Origin: an uncultured Piscirickettsiaceae bacterium
Lineage (GTDB): Bacteria; Pseudomonadota; Gammaproteobacteria; Methylococcales; Cycloclasticaceae
Direction: 5' to 3'
Length of the DNA: 64,000 nt
Assembly: GCA_913061075.1 (NCBI GenBank)
Contig: CAJXSK010000001.1
Location: 124,001 to 188,000 of the forward strand
The translations under genes were made by a program, and so were the position numbers. Below are positions 36,300 through 44,843 of the stretch, piece by piece. How positions within the stretch are numbered: position 1 is the stretch's first letter; each line of letters starts with the position of its first letter. The notes under the pieces are model-generated. The model did not search any database. It saw only the letters and a program-made list of their open reading frames with translations, and was not told the origin of the DNA.

Positions 36300-37003
36300 A
36301 TGGTATTGCGATGTATACCAATTTGCAGGCCAAAGATGCCGGGGAACTGGTAGCTAAACACGCGCCATTAGTAAAAAGAATTGCTTATCATTTGCTTGCA
36401 AAATTACCCGATACCGTTTTAGTTGAAGACCTCATTCAAGCAGGCATGCTGGGCCTGCTGGAAGCATCTAATAATTTTAGTGATACTCACGGCGCTAGTT
36501 TCACTACTTATGCGGGTATTCGTATTAGAGGGGCAATGTTAGATGACGTTCGTAGCAATGATTGGACGCCACGTTCTGTGCATCGAAAAGCGCGCGAAAT
36601 AACAAAGGTGATGCAAAAAATTGAACAAAAAACGGGTAGAGATGCGCGTGATACTGAAATTGCAGAACTATTAGAAATTACCCTCGATGATTACCATAAA
36701 ATATTAAACGATAGCAGTTGTTGCCGCTTATTCAGCACGAATGATTTGCAAGGTGATAATGACCGGTCTACATCCGAAAATATTTTAGAAAATATAAACG
36801 AAGCAGACTTTAGAGTCGCGTTGATAAATGAAATTGCAGGGCTGCCTGAACGTGAACGGTTGGTGATTTCTATGTACTACGACGACGAACTAAATCTAAA
36901 GGAAATTGGCAAAATCCTTAACGTCAGTGAGTCTCGAGCGTGTCAAATAAACAACCAAGCAATGCTTCGTTTAAAATCTCGACTTGCACATTTCTCCCCC
37001 TAA
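36296..37003 (+). CDS. fliA: RNA polymerase sigma factor for flagellar operons (sigma-28)
   Basis: Directs late flagellar and chemotaxis gene transcription. The 235 residues show regions 2 (LVEDLIQAGMLGLLEA near 42-57), 3 and 4, ending with the helix-turn-helix LNLKEIGKILNVSESRACQI. I take the GTG at 36296, which overlaps the fleN stop and has AGGAG 10 bases upstream. The ATG five codons later (36311) lacks a site. A sigma-28-type promoter follows directly before cheY. No anti-sigma flgM is in the window. Confidence 0.95.
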   Translation: MNGIAMYTNLQAKDAGELVAKHAPLVKRIAYHLLAKLPDTVLVEDLIQAGMLGLLEASNNFSDTHGASFTTYAGIRIRGAMLDDVRSNDWTPRSVHRKAREITKVMQKIEQKTGRDARDTEIAELLEITLDDYHKILNDSSCCRLFSTNDLQGDNDRSTSENILENINEADFRVALINEIAGLPERERLVISMYYDDELNLKEIGKILNVSESRACQINNQAMLRLKSRLAHFSP

Positions 37004-37048
37004 TACTGATTTTTTTAAATCAACCACAGTAAATTCTTAAATGTTGGC

Positions 37049-37075
37049 TAAACTTACTTATAAAGTGGTCGATAG
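37049..37075 (+). promoter_or_regulatory. Sigma-28 (FliA) promoter of cheY-motCD
   Basis: TAAACTTA, an exact 11-base spacer, then GTCGATAG. Against the consensus TAAAGTTT-N11-GCCGATAA it scores six of eight in each half. It lies 41 bases ahead of the cheY ATG and just after fliA. Confidence 0.65.
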
Positions 37076-37116
37076 TTAACGAGATAACTACGTTATGTCT
37101 CTGAGGTGTTTTCTTA

Positions 37117-37506
37117 ATGAATAAAAGTATGAAAATTCTAATTGTCGATGACTTTTCTACAATGAGGCGAATAGTGAAAAATTTATTAAAACAGCTTGGA
37201 TTTACCAACTTGGACGAAGCTGATGATGGGCAAACGGCGTGGCCGAAATTACAATCTGGGCATTATGATTTTTTAGTGACAGACTGGAATATGCCTGGTA
37301 TGACAGGAATAGAACTTGTGAAAAATGTAAGAGCTAACCCAGTTACCGCTAATATGCCGGTTTTAATGGTAACGGCGGAGTCTAAGAGACAACAAATTGT
37401 AGAGGCTGCTAACGCTGGAGTTGACGGTTATATTGTCAAACCATTTACAGCTGGAACGTTAAAAGAGAAGCTCGAAAAAGTTTGTGCTAAAAATGGTTTG
37501 GACTAA
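37117..37506 (+). CDS. cheY: Chemotaxis response regulator CheY
   Basis: Single-domain receiver that carries the chemotaxis signal to FliM. The 129 residues contain the acid pair D11-D12, the phosphoacceptor D56 (VTDWNMPGMTG), the conserved threonine in MVTAE and the lysine in VKPF. Almost identical in pattern to CheY of pseudomonads and enterics. In Pseudomonas the next genes are cheZ, cheA and cheB. Here motC follows directly, so the kinase and phosphatase must be elsewhere or absent. Confidence 0.95.
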   Translation: MNKSMKILIVDDFSTMRRIVKNLLKQLGFTNLDEADDGQTAWPKLQSGHYDFLVTDWNMPGMTGIELVKNVRANPVTANMPVLMVTAESKRQQIVEAANAGVDGYIVKPFTAGTLKEKLEKVCAKNGLD

Positions 37507-37553
37507 AGGGTAACTCGACGTCTGTGATGAAGATGAATTAATGGAATTGTAAC

Positions 37554-38291
37554 TTGGATATTTTAACGATTTTAGGCGTGGTTATTGGCTTTGGTGCTAT
37601 TCTGGGTGGCAATGTATTAGAAGGTGGCCACTTAAGTGGATTAGTGAATGGGCCAGCGGCATTAATTGTTATTGGCGGCACGGTTGGTGCTGCGTTATTG
37701 CAATCATCTGCTAAAACATATTATTTATCATTAAAGTTATTCGTGTGGATGTTCTTCCCGCCAAATTTAAAGTTAAAGAACAACATTGAAAAGGTTGTGG
37801 AATGGAGTTCCATTGCTAGGAGAGAAGGTTTGCTCGGTCTTGAAAGTGTTGTAGAAGAAGAACGTGATCCGTTCGCTCGTAAGGGGTTACAGTTGCTTGT
37901 TGATGGTGGTGAGCCAGAGGTAGTAAGAGATATTTTAATGCTTGAATTAGAGGTGTTAGAATCCAGACAATTACAGGCTGCTAAAGTATATGAAGCAATG
38001 GGCGGTTATGCACCGACAGTGGGTATTATTGGTGCGGTAATGGGCTTAATACATGTGATGCAGAATTTGTCTGACCCCAGTAAATTAGGGGCAGGGATTG
38101 CAACGGCTTTCGTGGCGACGATTTATGGCGTTGGCCTTGCCAATCTATTGTTTTTGCCAGTTGCAGCAAAACTTAAGGCATTAATTCAACTGCACTCACA
38201 ATCTCGCGAAATGATAATAGAAGGGATTACAGCCATTGCAGAAGGTGAAAACCCAAGAAATGTGGAAATCAAGTTGCAGGGGTATTTATAA
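37554..38291 (+). CDS. motC: Flagellar stator protein MotC (MotA family)
   Basis: Proton-channel stator subunit. The 245 residues have four membrane helices, two near the N-terminus and two at about 145-195. The conserved charged cytoplasmic loop (EVVEEERDPFARKGLQLLVDGG type) lies between, and GGYAPTVGIIGAVMGLIHVM is in the third helix. The start is TTG at 37554, because an ATG just upstream runs into a stop within three codons. Position after cheY and before a MotD-type partner favours MotC over MotA. Confidence 0.9.
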   Translation: MDILTILGVVIGFGAILGGNVLEGGHLSGLVNGPAALIVIGGTVGAALLQSSAKTYYLSLKLFVWMFFPPNLKLKNNIEKVVEWSSIARREGLLGLESVVEEERDPFARKGLQLLVDGGEPEVVRDILMLELEVLESRQLQAAKVYEAMGGYAPTVGIIGAVMGLIHVMQNLSDPSKLGAGIATAFVATIYGVGLANLLFLPVAAKLKALIQLHSQSREMIIEGITAIAEGENPRNVEIKLQGYL

Positions 38292-38293
38292 CG

Positions 38294-39319
38294 ATGGCTC
38301 GGCGTAAAAAGAAAGCAGAAGAACACGTTAACCACGAAAGGTGGTTGGTTTCGTATGCTGACTTTATAACGCTTTTATTTGCTTTTTTTGTAGTAATGTA
38401 TTCTGTTTCATCCGTTAATGAAGGTAAATATAGGGTGTTATCCAGTACATTAGATGGTGCTTTTAGTGGGCCAGTAAGAACGATGGAGCCCATTCAAATT
38501 GGCGACATCCTTCAAAATAAAGCGCTGATTGATAAGCTGATTGAATTGGAAAGTGTTGGAGATAAGCCTATACCCGATTTATATGCGGAAGAAACTAACC
38601 AGCAGTCTGTCAATATTGAAGATGACAATTTAGTTAATGAGCAGCAAAAAATAAAAGAATCGGACGTGTTAGAAGCACTCGGCAATCAATTAACAGAGGC
38701 ACTGTCGCCGTTAATTGATAGAGACCTCGTGTCCGTTGAAAAAAACGATTTATGGGTTGAAGTAGAAATGAACAGTAATATGCTATTTGGTAGTGGTGAT
38801 GCTACTCTATCTGATGAGGCGCTTCGCGTTTTATGGAAGGTGGCAAAACCGATTCGTAAGTTAAATAATCAAGTTCAGGTTGAGGGGTTTACAGATAATC
38901 AACCGATTAATACGTTTGAATATCCTTCTAATTGGGAGCTATCAGCAGCCCGAGCCGCTAGCGTTGTGCATTTGTTTGCTAAATATGGAATTAAACCAAG
39001 GCGCTTGTCGGCTGTGGGTTATGGAGAGTTTCACCCTATTGAGGAGAACACAACGCGGGAAGGTAGAGAAAAAAATAGACGGGTTGTTATTGTTATTCAA
39101 TCTAATGCTATTTCTCGTTTTGCTGATAAGGACGGTTCTAAGATTGAGCCCGTGGAAGGCACGGTGGAAGAATTACGTGACGCTTTAAAAGAATCTGTGG
39201 GTGACGAAGACATACCCATAAAAGTTGCGAAGGAATTTACGCCAAAGCAACAAGAAGAAAGAAAGCGTAAACTAGAAAAAGCAAGCAATAGTAGATTTAA
39301 TCAATTCTTAAGACGATGA
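38294..39319 (+). CDS. motD: Flagellar stator protein MotD (MotB family)
   Basis: Peptidoglycan-anchored stator partner of MotC. The 341 residues have a basic N-terminus (ARRKKKAEEH). A single membrane helix at about 20-40 contains the proton-carrying aspartate (SYADFITLLFAFF). A periplasmic linker and an OmpA-like domain follow at about 160-265 (VEGFTDNQPI, NWELSAARAASVV, GREKNRRVVIVI). The charged C-terminal tail is longer than in MotB. It starts 2 bases after motC. Confidence 0.92.
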   Translation: MARRKKKAEEHVNHERWLVSYADFITLLFAFFVVMYSVSSVNEGKYRVLSSTLDGAFSGPVRTMEPIQIGDILQNKALIDKLIELESVGDKPIPDLYAEETNQQSVNIEDDNLVNEQQKIKESDVLEALGNQLTEALSPLIDRDLVSVEKNDLWVEVEMNSNMLFGSGDATLSDEALRVLWKVAKPIRKLNNQVQVEGFTDNQPINTFEYPSNWELSAARAASVVHLFAKYGIKPRRLSAVGYGEFHPIEENTTREGREKNRRVVIVIQSNAISRFADKDGSKIEPVEGTVEELRDALKESVGDEDIPIKVAKEFTPKQQEERKRKLEKASNSRFNQFLRR

Positions 39320-39363
39320 TGCCTAAACGCCACATGCACCACAGCAATCGATGAGTAAGCGAA

Positions 39364-39756
39364 ATGGATAGTTATATGATGATTTTGGTTGGGACTATTA
39401 TTGTGGTTTTGGTATTTGCGTTAATGCAAATATTTAAACAAAAAAAACGAATCAATTCTTACGATCAAAAAATTGAAAAGTTATGGAAGAAAATTGAAGT
39501 GATGCAGCATGATGTATCAGCTTTATGTGCAAGTGGCCTTGGGGTTGATGAGAGGGTAGGTGGTACAGAGAAACGAGTGCGTTCTCTATTAGAACGATTG
39601 GAAGAATTAGAAGAAAGTGACTCTTCCGAACACCTTCAAGAATTTCAAAATGCAATTAAATTAGCGCAAGAAGGTGCCACGTCTGATGAAATCGTAGAAA
39701 AATGTAATTTGACATTAGATGAAGCGACACTTTTGCTTAGACTGCATAAGGCTTAA
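39364..39756 (+). CDS. DUF2802 family protein
   Basis: A 130-residue protein of the DUF2802 type often found near flagellar/chemotaxis genes. An N-terminal membrane helix (about 3-22, YMMILVGTIIVVLVFALMQI) is followed by a long coiled coil (about 30-110). The C-terminus has helix-turn-helix-like spacing (AQEGATSDEIVEKCNLTLDEATLLLRLH), resembling small DNA-binding tails. Function unknown. It lies 44 bases after motD on the same strand and is convergent with the next gene. Confidence 0.75.
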   Translation: MDSYMMILVGTIIVVLVFALMQIFKQKKRINSYDQKIEKLWKKIEVMQHDVSALCASGLGVDERVGGTEKRVRSLLERLEELEESDSSEHLQEFQNAIKLAQEGATSDEIVEKCNLTLDEATLLLRLHKA

Positions 39757-39760
39757 ATGA

Positions 39761-40054
39761 TCAGCCGTCTGTTTCACTAAACCCTTCTGGTACTTTGTCA
39801 GACAGTAAATAAGCAAAGGCAATCACCTCTGCAACAGCAATATAAAGAGCCTCTGGAATTGAATCACCAAGTGGAATGCTGCTGAGTAATTTCACTAACT
39901 CAGGGTTATTGTCTAACGGGACATCATTTGCCAATGCTATGTCGATAATTTCTTGGGCAATATCGCCCCTACCTTTGGCTGAAATCGTTGGTGCGTTTTG
40001 CCCGTCATATTTTAAGGCAACCGCAATGTCTGGCGGGTTAATAGTTTCTTTCAT
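39761..40054 (-). CDS. FlhB C-terminal domain paralogue (FhlB/EscU-tail family)
   Basis: A 97-residue soluble protein aligning with the cytoplasmic domain of FlhB (IAVALKYDGQNAPTISAKGRGDIAQEI). It has no membrane part. The self-cleavage NPTH of FlhB is replaced by NPPD at its very N-terminus, so it resembles the product left after cleavage. Such stand-alone proteins can partly replace the FlhB tail in Salmonella-type systems (family knowledge). It overlaps the upstream FliK-like stop by one base (TAATG), so the two are made together. Confidence 0.88.
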   Translation of the reverse strand: MKETINPPDIAVALKYDGQNAPTISAKGRGDIAQEIIDIALANDVPLDNNPELVKLLSSIPLGDSIPEALYIAVAEVIAFAYLLSDKVPEGFSETDG

Positions 40055-41358
40055 TAAGCCTTCTCGTTAAAGTTAGACGTCATAGACGTGTTTTTTTCAA
40101 GGTCAGGCTCAATCATAGTTTGTACGTCAAGTGACGTAGGAGTGAGTTTTGATACACGGAATCGTTCATGCAGCATGTTCAAATGACGTTTAAGAAGTTC
40201 ACCTGTTTGTTGGTTTTCGGCCCAAAAACTTGAGCTAATTTGCTCCCCTTGTAAGGTTAGTTTGTTTTTTATACGGCCTAGATTTGGCGGATTCATTTCC
40301 AAAGAAACGGTCCATTTGTTATCAATTTGTTTGGTTTTATTGGGCGTATCATCTTGTTGGATTTTGATAAATAGAGCATCTTCAGATTGTCCATTATAAA
40401 AAGGGATTTCAAGCTGTAAGGCTTGTCGTACTGCAGTGTCTGAGCTGGCGTTTGCTAACTGATTAATGGTGATTTTTGCCACGGCTCCTTCTACTTTGTT
40501 TAACACGTCTTGAACCTGCAAATGTAATTTTTGAGACGCTGAATTGGTTTGTAGCTGAGTTTGTTTGCTTAATTGAGTTAGTTCGCTTTTAATGCTTTTG
40601 GCTAGCCCAGCGTTAGAGGGGTTTATGCCAGGCCATGATTTTAAGATACTAATTAATTTAACCAAGTTGGCTTTTAAATCTACTGAGGTTACTTTAGATA
40701 AATCATTGCCCATTTTAGTAGTCAAAAGGGCTTGATTGTTTAGGCTCGTAAGTAATTGTTCCGGTTTTTTATTAACGACATCAATTAATGCGTTATTTGC
40801 TGTTGCTGCTGGTTTTGTAATAGTTTGAACGACGTTGTGTTCCAGAAATACGCCGGAGTTTTGTATTGCGCTTTTAATACCGTTTGCTGTTGAGAGTGAA
40901 TTAATCGTAGGTGATGTCCGAATAATTTCATTAGTAAGCGTACTGAACTGTTTTATTGAGGCATTTGTTGATAATGCTGTGCTGTAGGACGTGTTGATAT
41001 TTCTATTGAGCTCTTTTAACGGCGAAACAAAGTCTTGTATTGGAAGTTGTTTGGGTAAGGTATGGCGTAATATTGAGTTTATAAAGTTAGGTGAATGGGT
41101 TTGTTGTTTTACGTTCAAGATGATTTCGCCAGTCTTTCTTTCAACTTGAACTAAGACGGTTTGGCCGAGCGTCGATGTTGCGTTGCTTGATGCCCTAACT
41201 AATTTGTTACCTAACTGAAAAATAACTTCGTTTTTAGATGGGATGTTTTCAACAATCTTAGCGTAGAGTTCCTGGCCAGTTTTAAGGTTCTCAAGAGGTG
41301 AGCTGGAAGAGGAGGGTGAACTGGCCGGTGGTGTTATTGTAATGTTGGGTATTTTCAT
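40054..41358 (-). CDS. FliK-like hook-length control domain protein
   Basis: A 434-residue protein with a low-complexity, Ser/Asn/Thr-rich N-terminal two-thirds. A C-terminal Flg_hook-like domain is at about 345-420 (TVSLEMNPPNLGRIKNKLTL, TGELLKRHLNMLHERFRVSK). An N-terminal segment (about 25-90, GQELYAKIVENIPSKNEVIF) looks like a small beta domain. It differs from the fliK at 25.1 kb and is coupled to the FlhB-tail paralogue. The pair may act as an accessory substrate switch. The role is inferred. Confidence 0.82.
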   Translation of the reverse strand: MKIPNITITPPASSPSSSSSPLENLKTGQELYAKIVENIPSKNEVIFQLGNKLVRASSNATSTLGQTVLVQVERKTGEIILNVKQQTHSPNFINSILRHTLPKQLPIQDFVSPLKELNRNINTSYSTALSTNASIKQFSTLTNEIIRTSPTINSLSTANGIKSAIQNSGVFLEHNVVQTITKPAATANNALIDVVNKKPEQLLTSLNNQALLTTKMGNDLSKVTSVDLKANLVKLISILKSWPGINPSNAGLAKSIKSELTQLSKQTQLQTNSASQKLHLQVQDVLNKVEGAVAKITINQLANASSDTAVRQALQLEIPFYNGQSEDALFIKIQQDDTPNKTKQIDNKWTVSLEMNPPNLGRIKNKLTLQGEQISSSFWAENQQTGELLKRHLNMLHERFRVSKLTPTSLDVQTMIEPDLEKNTSMTSNFNEKA

Positions 41359-41377
41359 AATAAATACCGTTGTTTTT

Positions 41378-42625
41378 TTACTTGAAAAGCTGCTGAATAT
41401 CCAATAGTTCTTCGCGTGCGTTTTCAGTTACCCGTATGGAGTCGCTAGGGTCTTTCAATAGAGCTTCTAACCTGCTATAGGCTGGTACAGCATCTGCCAT
41501 AGGGTATTTATCGCTTTGTTCTGTATTCTCAAAGCTTAATAACTGAGCAACAATAATTAAATCGGTGTAATCACCCGCCGCATCCGTTTCTCTTTGCCAG
41601 TTTTCGGCGTTTAATGCGACAGAATGAAAGTCTTCAGTAAAGTTCCATTTTTCTAGGACCATTTTACCGACCGTAGGTGTTAGCTTTGTTACAGCTTTAT
41701 TAACTTCCTGAATATTAGACATTAAGTTCGGATGTTTGTCGGCATGCGTTAAAACGGGAATGGCACCGATGTCGTGAACCAACCCAGCTAACAGTGCTTT
41801 GTCAGCATCGAAGCCTTTAAGTTTTTTCGCTATGACAGCACAGATACCAGCAATATCGCGGCTGTGTAACCAAAGTTGCGAAATTTGTTCCTTAACATCT
41901 TTGGTCTTAGCATTAAAGACCATTCGCATGGTGAAGCTAGTGATCAAATTACCAATGGCTTTTAAGCCTAATCGGGTGATAGCTGGGGGCAATGATTCAA
42001 TTTTTTCACGGCCTCTAAATAATGGGCTATTAGCGACTTTTATTAATTGCGCTGTAATGGCTGGGTCGACCTGAGTAATTCGGGCGATTTTATCTGAAGA
42101 GATATTGTGGTCAGATATCGCTTTACGTACCTTTATGGCGGTATCTGGGATTGAGGGAATTTCTAATCGGTTATTTTGAATTTCTTGAGAAACCTCAAAA
42201 TAGAGTTGGTTGTAAACCAAAGACTCTTCGTGCATTTCTTCAACGTCTACATTCTCATTTGTGAGTCCAACAGTCTCGTTATTCATTAGGCCTTCCAAGG
42301 CCTCTTTTTCAATAACAAAAAAACTGACAGGGCTCAAGGCTACAGCAGTAGCGGAGCGAGGAATATTGTTCTCTAACGGAAAACGTGACTCAACACCGCC
42401 GCCTTCAATGATCCGTTCTCTCTTATTAGCGTCGGTAAGCTTTACTTTTCCTTCAAGTAGATAAATTTGTCTAGTATCATTACTGCCTTGAGAAAATATA
42501 AGCGTGTTAGCGGGTGCTTCCACTGTTTTGTATGAATCTAACAAGAGCTGTTTTTGGCTATCGGATAAATTCCTGATAGGAAAAAGTGAGATGATTTCTT
42601 CTTTTTTTAGAGCTCTTGAGTCCAT
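41378..42625 (-). CDS. Cyclic-nucleotide-binding domain and HDOD domain protein
   Basis: Signal-transduction protein of 415 residues. A CRP-like cNMP-binding beta roll fills about 15-115 (APANTLIFSQGSNDTRQIYLLEGKV). An HDOD domain fills about 150-350 (LEIPSIPDTAIKVRKAI, ARITQVDPAITAQLIKVANS, LLAGLVHDIGAIPVL). HDOD domains are non-catalytic relatives of HD phosphohydrolases that work in regulatory complexes. It lies 19 bases upstream of the FliK-like gene in the same minus-strand unit. The ligand is unknown; c-di-GMP, cAMP or none are possible. Confidence 0.87.
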   Translation of the reverse strand: MDSRALKKEEIISLFPIRNLSDSQKQLLLDSYKTVEAPANTLIFSQGSNDTRQIYLLEGKVKLTDANKRERIIEGGGVESRFPLENNIPRSATAVALSPVSFFVIEKEALEGLMNNETVGLTNENVDVEEMHEESLVYNQLYFEVSQEIQNNRLEIPSIPDTAIKVRKAISDHNISSDKIARITQVDPAITAQLIKVANSPLFRGREKIESLPPAITRLGLKAIGNLITSFTMRMVFNAKTKDVKEQISQLWLHSRDIAGICAVIAKKLKGFDADKALLAGLVHDIGAIPVLTHADKHPNLMSNIQEVNKAVTKLTPTVGKMVLEKWNFTEDFHSVALNAENWQRETDAAGDYTDLIIVAQLLSFENTEQSDKYPMADAVPAYSRLEALLKDPSDSIRVTENAREELLDIQQLFK

Positions 42626-42710
42626 ATTGGTTTAGCGAATAAGGTTTATCAGTTCGGGATGTCAGTTAAAATACTTTAATTATTATAAATATAGTCGCAA
42701 TTTGGGTTTT

Positions 42711-43634
42711 ATGGAAAATTATTTAGATAAATTAGTCACAAATTTAGATTATATTCAGTTTGGCGAAAAACTTTTTGTGGAGAGCGATTTGTATTATGGG
42801 CATGGCACATCCACGGCTTTTGATGAAGCAGCTTATATTGTACTGACCATAACGGGTGATATCACAAAGACTGATGAATCTGTTTATCAAAAAACAGTCA
42901 ATTTACAGAATAAGACACGTATTCAAGAATGCTATAAACGGCGTGTAGAGGAAAAAATCCCAGCGGCTTACATTTTAGGTGAAGCTTGGTTTTTTGGACT
43001 AAGATTTTTTGTAAATGAAGATGTTTTAATTCCAAGATCTCCTTTTGCAGAGTTAATTGCAGAAAGGTTCGAACCATTCTTAGCGAATGACGATATTAGA
43101 AATATTTTGGATTTGTGCACGGGGAGTGGATGCATTGGTATTGCATGCGCAACGGCTTTCCCTGATGCGTTGGTTGATTTGGCAGATATTTCTTCGGATG
43201 CCTTGGCTGTGGCAAATGAAAACATCCAACGCCATCATTTAACAGCTAGAGTGAATACCATCGAGTCGAACTTGCTGAATGATGTGCCTGCTAAAGGATA
43301 TGACTTAATCGTTAGCAACCCGCCTTACGTTGGGCATGAAGAGCTGGATGGCTTACCTGAGGAGTTCAGTAAAGAACCGCGCTTAGGGCTTGATGGTGGA
43401 AAAATGGGGCTGGATTTAGTGCACCAAATTTTATTCGATGCATCAGAGTATTTAACTGACGACGGGGTTTTGTACGTAGAAGTTGGTAATTCTGATGAAT
43501 TATTACAAGCGAGTTATCCTACAGTACCATTTTTATGGCAAGAGTTTGATTATGGTGGGCATGGCGTTTTTATGTTGACGAAAAGGCAGCTGTTAGAACA
43601 TAAGCAACAGTTTCTAGTTAACCTGCCTAACTGA
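42711..43634 (+). CDS. prmB: Ribosomal protein L3 N5-glutamine methyltransferase
   Basis: SAM-dependent methylation of a glutamine in ribosomal protein L3. From the ATG at 42711 it has 307 residues; a TTG three codons earlier is also in frame but less likely. The SAM motif ILDLCTGSGCIGIACA is at about 137-152. The glutamine-binding NPPY tetrapeptide (SNPPYVG) lies near 203. The N-terminal helical domain typical of the PrmB/PrmC family is present. PrmB is favoured over PrmC by its pairing with aroC directly downstream, the usual order in gammaproteobacteria. Confidence 0.93.
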   Translation: MENYLDKLVTNLDYIQFGEKLFVESDLYYGHGTSTAFDEAAYIVLTITGDITKTDESVYQKTVNLQNKTRIQECYKRRVEEKIPAAYILGEAWFFGLRFFVNEDVLIPRSPFAELIAERFEPFLANDDIRNILDLCTGSGCIGIACATAFPDALVDLADISSDALAVANENIQRHHLTARVNTIESNLLNDVPAKGYDLIVSNPPYVGHEELDGLPEEFSKEPRLGLDGGKMGLDLVHQILFDASEYLTDDGVLYVEVGNSDELLQASYPTVPFLWQEFDYGGHGVFMLTKRQLLEHKQQFLVNLPN

Positions 43635-43652
43635 AAGAGATACAATATAAAA

Positions 43653-44747
43653 ATGTCTGGAAATTCAATTGGAAAATTATTCACTGTAACTAGCTTTGGC
43701 GAAAGTCATGGTCACTCTATTGGTTGTATTGTAGACGGCTGTCCTCCGGGTATAGAGTTGTCTGAAGACGATCTACAAGACGATTTAGATCGTAGAAAAC
43801 CAGGGAAATCTCGGTTTGAAACGCAAAGAAAAGAGGCCGATAAAGTCAAAATTTTATCGGGTGTGTTTGAAGGTAAAACAACGGGCACACCGATTGGAAT
43901 GGTCATTGAAAATACAGACCAACGTTCTAAAGATTACGGCAATATCATGCATCAATTTAGACCGGCGCATGCGGATTACACGTATCATCAAAAATACGGG
44001 TTTCGTGACTACCGTGGTGGTGGTCGTTCCTCAGCTAGAGAAACTGCTATGCGAGTTGCAGCAGGCGGAGTTGCAAAAAAATACTTGAAAGCTGCTCATG
44101 GAATTGACATTAAAGGCTATTTGGCCCAATTAGGCCCAGTAGTAACTGAAAAGCTTGATTGGAAGCATATCGAAAATAGCGCATTCTTTTGTCCAGACCC
44201 TGATAAAGAACAAGAGATTGAAGACTATATGAAGGCGTTGAAAGGTAATTCGATAGGTGCGCGTATTAATGTTGTCGTTAGTAATATGTTTCCTGGTTTA
44301 GGCGAGCCTGTTTTTGACCGTTTAGATGCGGATATTGCGCATGCGATGATGAGTATTAATGCAGTAAAAGGCGTTGAGATCGGTGCTGGATTTAATGCCG
44401 TTACTCAAAAAGGCACAGAGCATCGTGATGAGATCACGCCTGATGGTTTCTTAAGTAATAATGCAGGTGGTATTTTAGGTGGTATATCAAGTGGGCAAGA
44501 TATTTTAGTGAGTATCGCTTTGAAGGCGACATCCAGCCTAAGTATTCCTGGTAAAAGCATTAATACCTCAGGTGAGCCTGTTGAGGTGGTTACAAAAGGC
44601 CGCCACGATCCGTGTGTTGGGATACGTGCGACACCTATCGCAGAAGCAATGATGGCCATCATTATTATGGACCATGTACTACGCCATCGAGCTCAAAATT
44701 TTGATGTGAATTCAACTGTCCCGATTATTCCTGCTGAAATCAAGTAG
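43653..44747 (+). CDS. aroC: Chorismate synthase
   Basis: FMN-dependent elimination of phosphate from EPSP, giving chorismate. The 364 residues match the monofunctional family. Signatures are [10 protein letters not shown] (about 10-19), [16 protein letters not shown] (about 125-140) and a C-terminal arginine segment ([18 protein letters not shown]). It is 18 bases after prmB and probably co-transcribed. The pathway's preceding enzyme, aroA, is at 0.5 kb. Confidence 0.97.
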   Translation: MSGNSIGKLFTVTSFGESHGHSIGCIVDGCPPGIELSEDDLQDDLDRRKPGKSRFETQRKEADKVKILSGVFEGKTTGTPIGMVIENTDQRSKDYGNIMHQFRPAHADYTYHQKYGFRDYRGGGRSSARETAMRVAAGGVAKKYLKAAHGIDIKGYLAQLGPVVTEKLDWKHIENSAFFCPDPDKEQEIEDYMKALKGNSIGARINVVVSNMFPGLGEPVFDRLDADIAHAMMSINAVKGVEIGAGFNAVTQKGTEHRDEITPDGFLSNNAGGILGGISSGQDILVSIALKATSSLSIPGKSINTSGEPVEVVTKGRHDPCVGIRATPIAEAMMAIIIMDHVLRHRAQNFDVNSTVPIIPAEIK

Positions 44748-44843
44748 TACTTAACTTCGCCGTCATTTGGCTAAGAAAGGTTATTGCTAGTGTTTTGTTT
44801 TTAAAAAGATAACTGGTGATATTAAGTGCAAAATGATTAATTA

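Noticed and set aside
25073-42625. Virulence-type type III secretion system
   Set aside because: All export genes pair with flagellar C-ring, stator, FlhF/FleN and sigma-28. No needle, translocator or secretin genes are present, and the FlhB-tail gene is a known flagellar accessory type.
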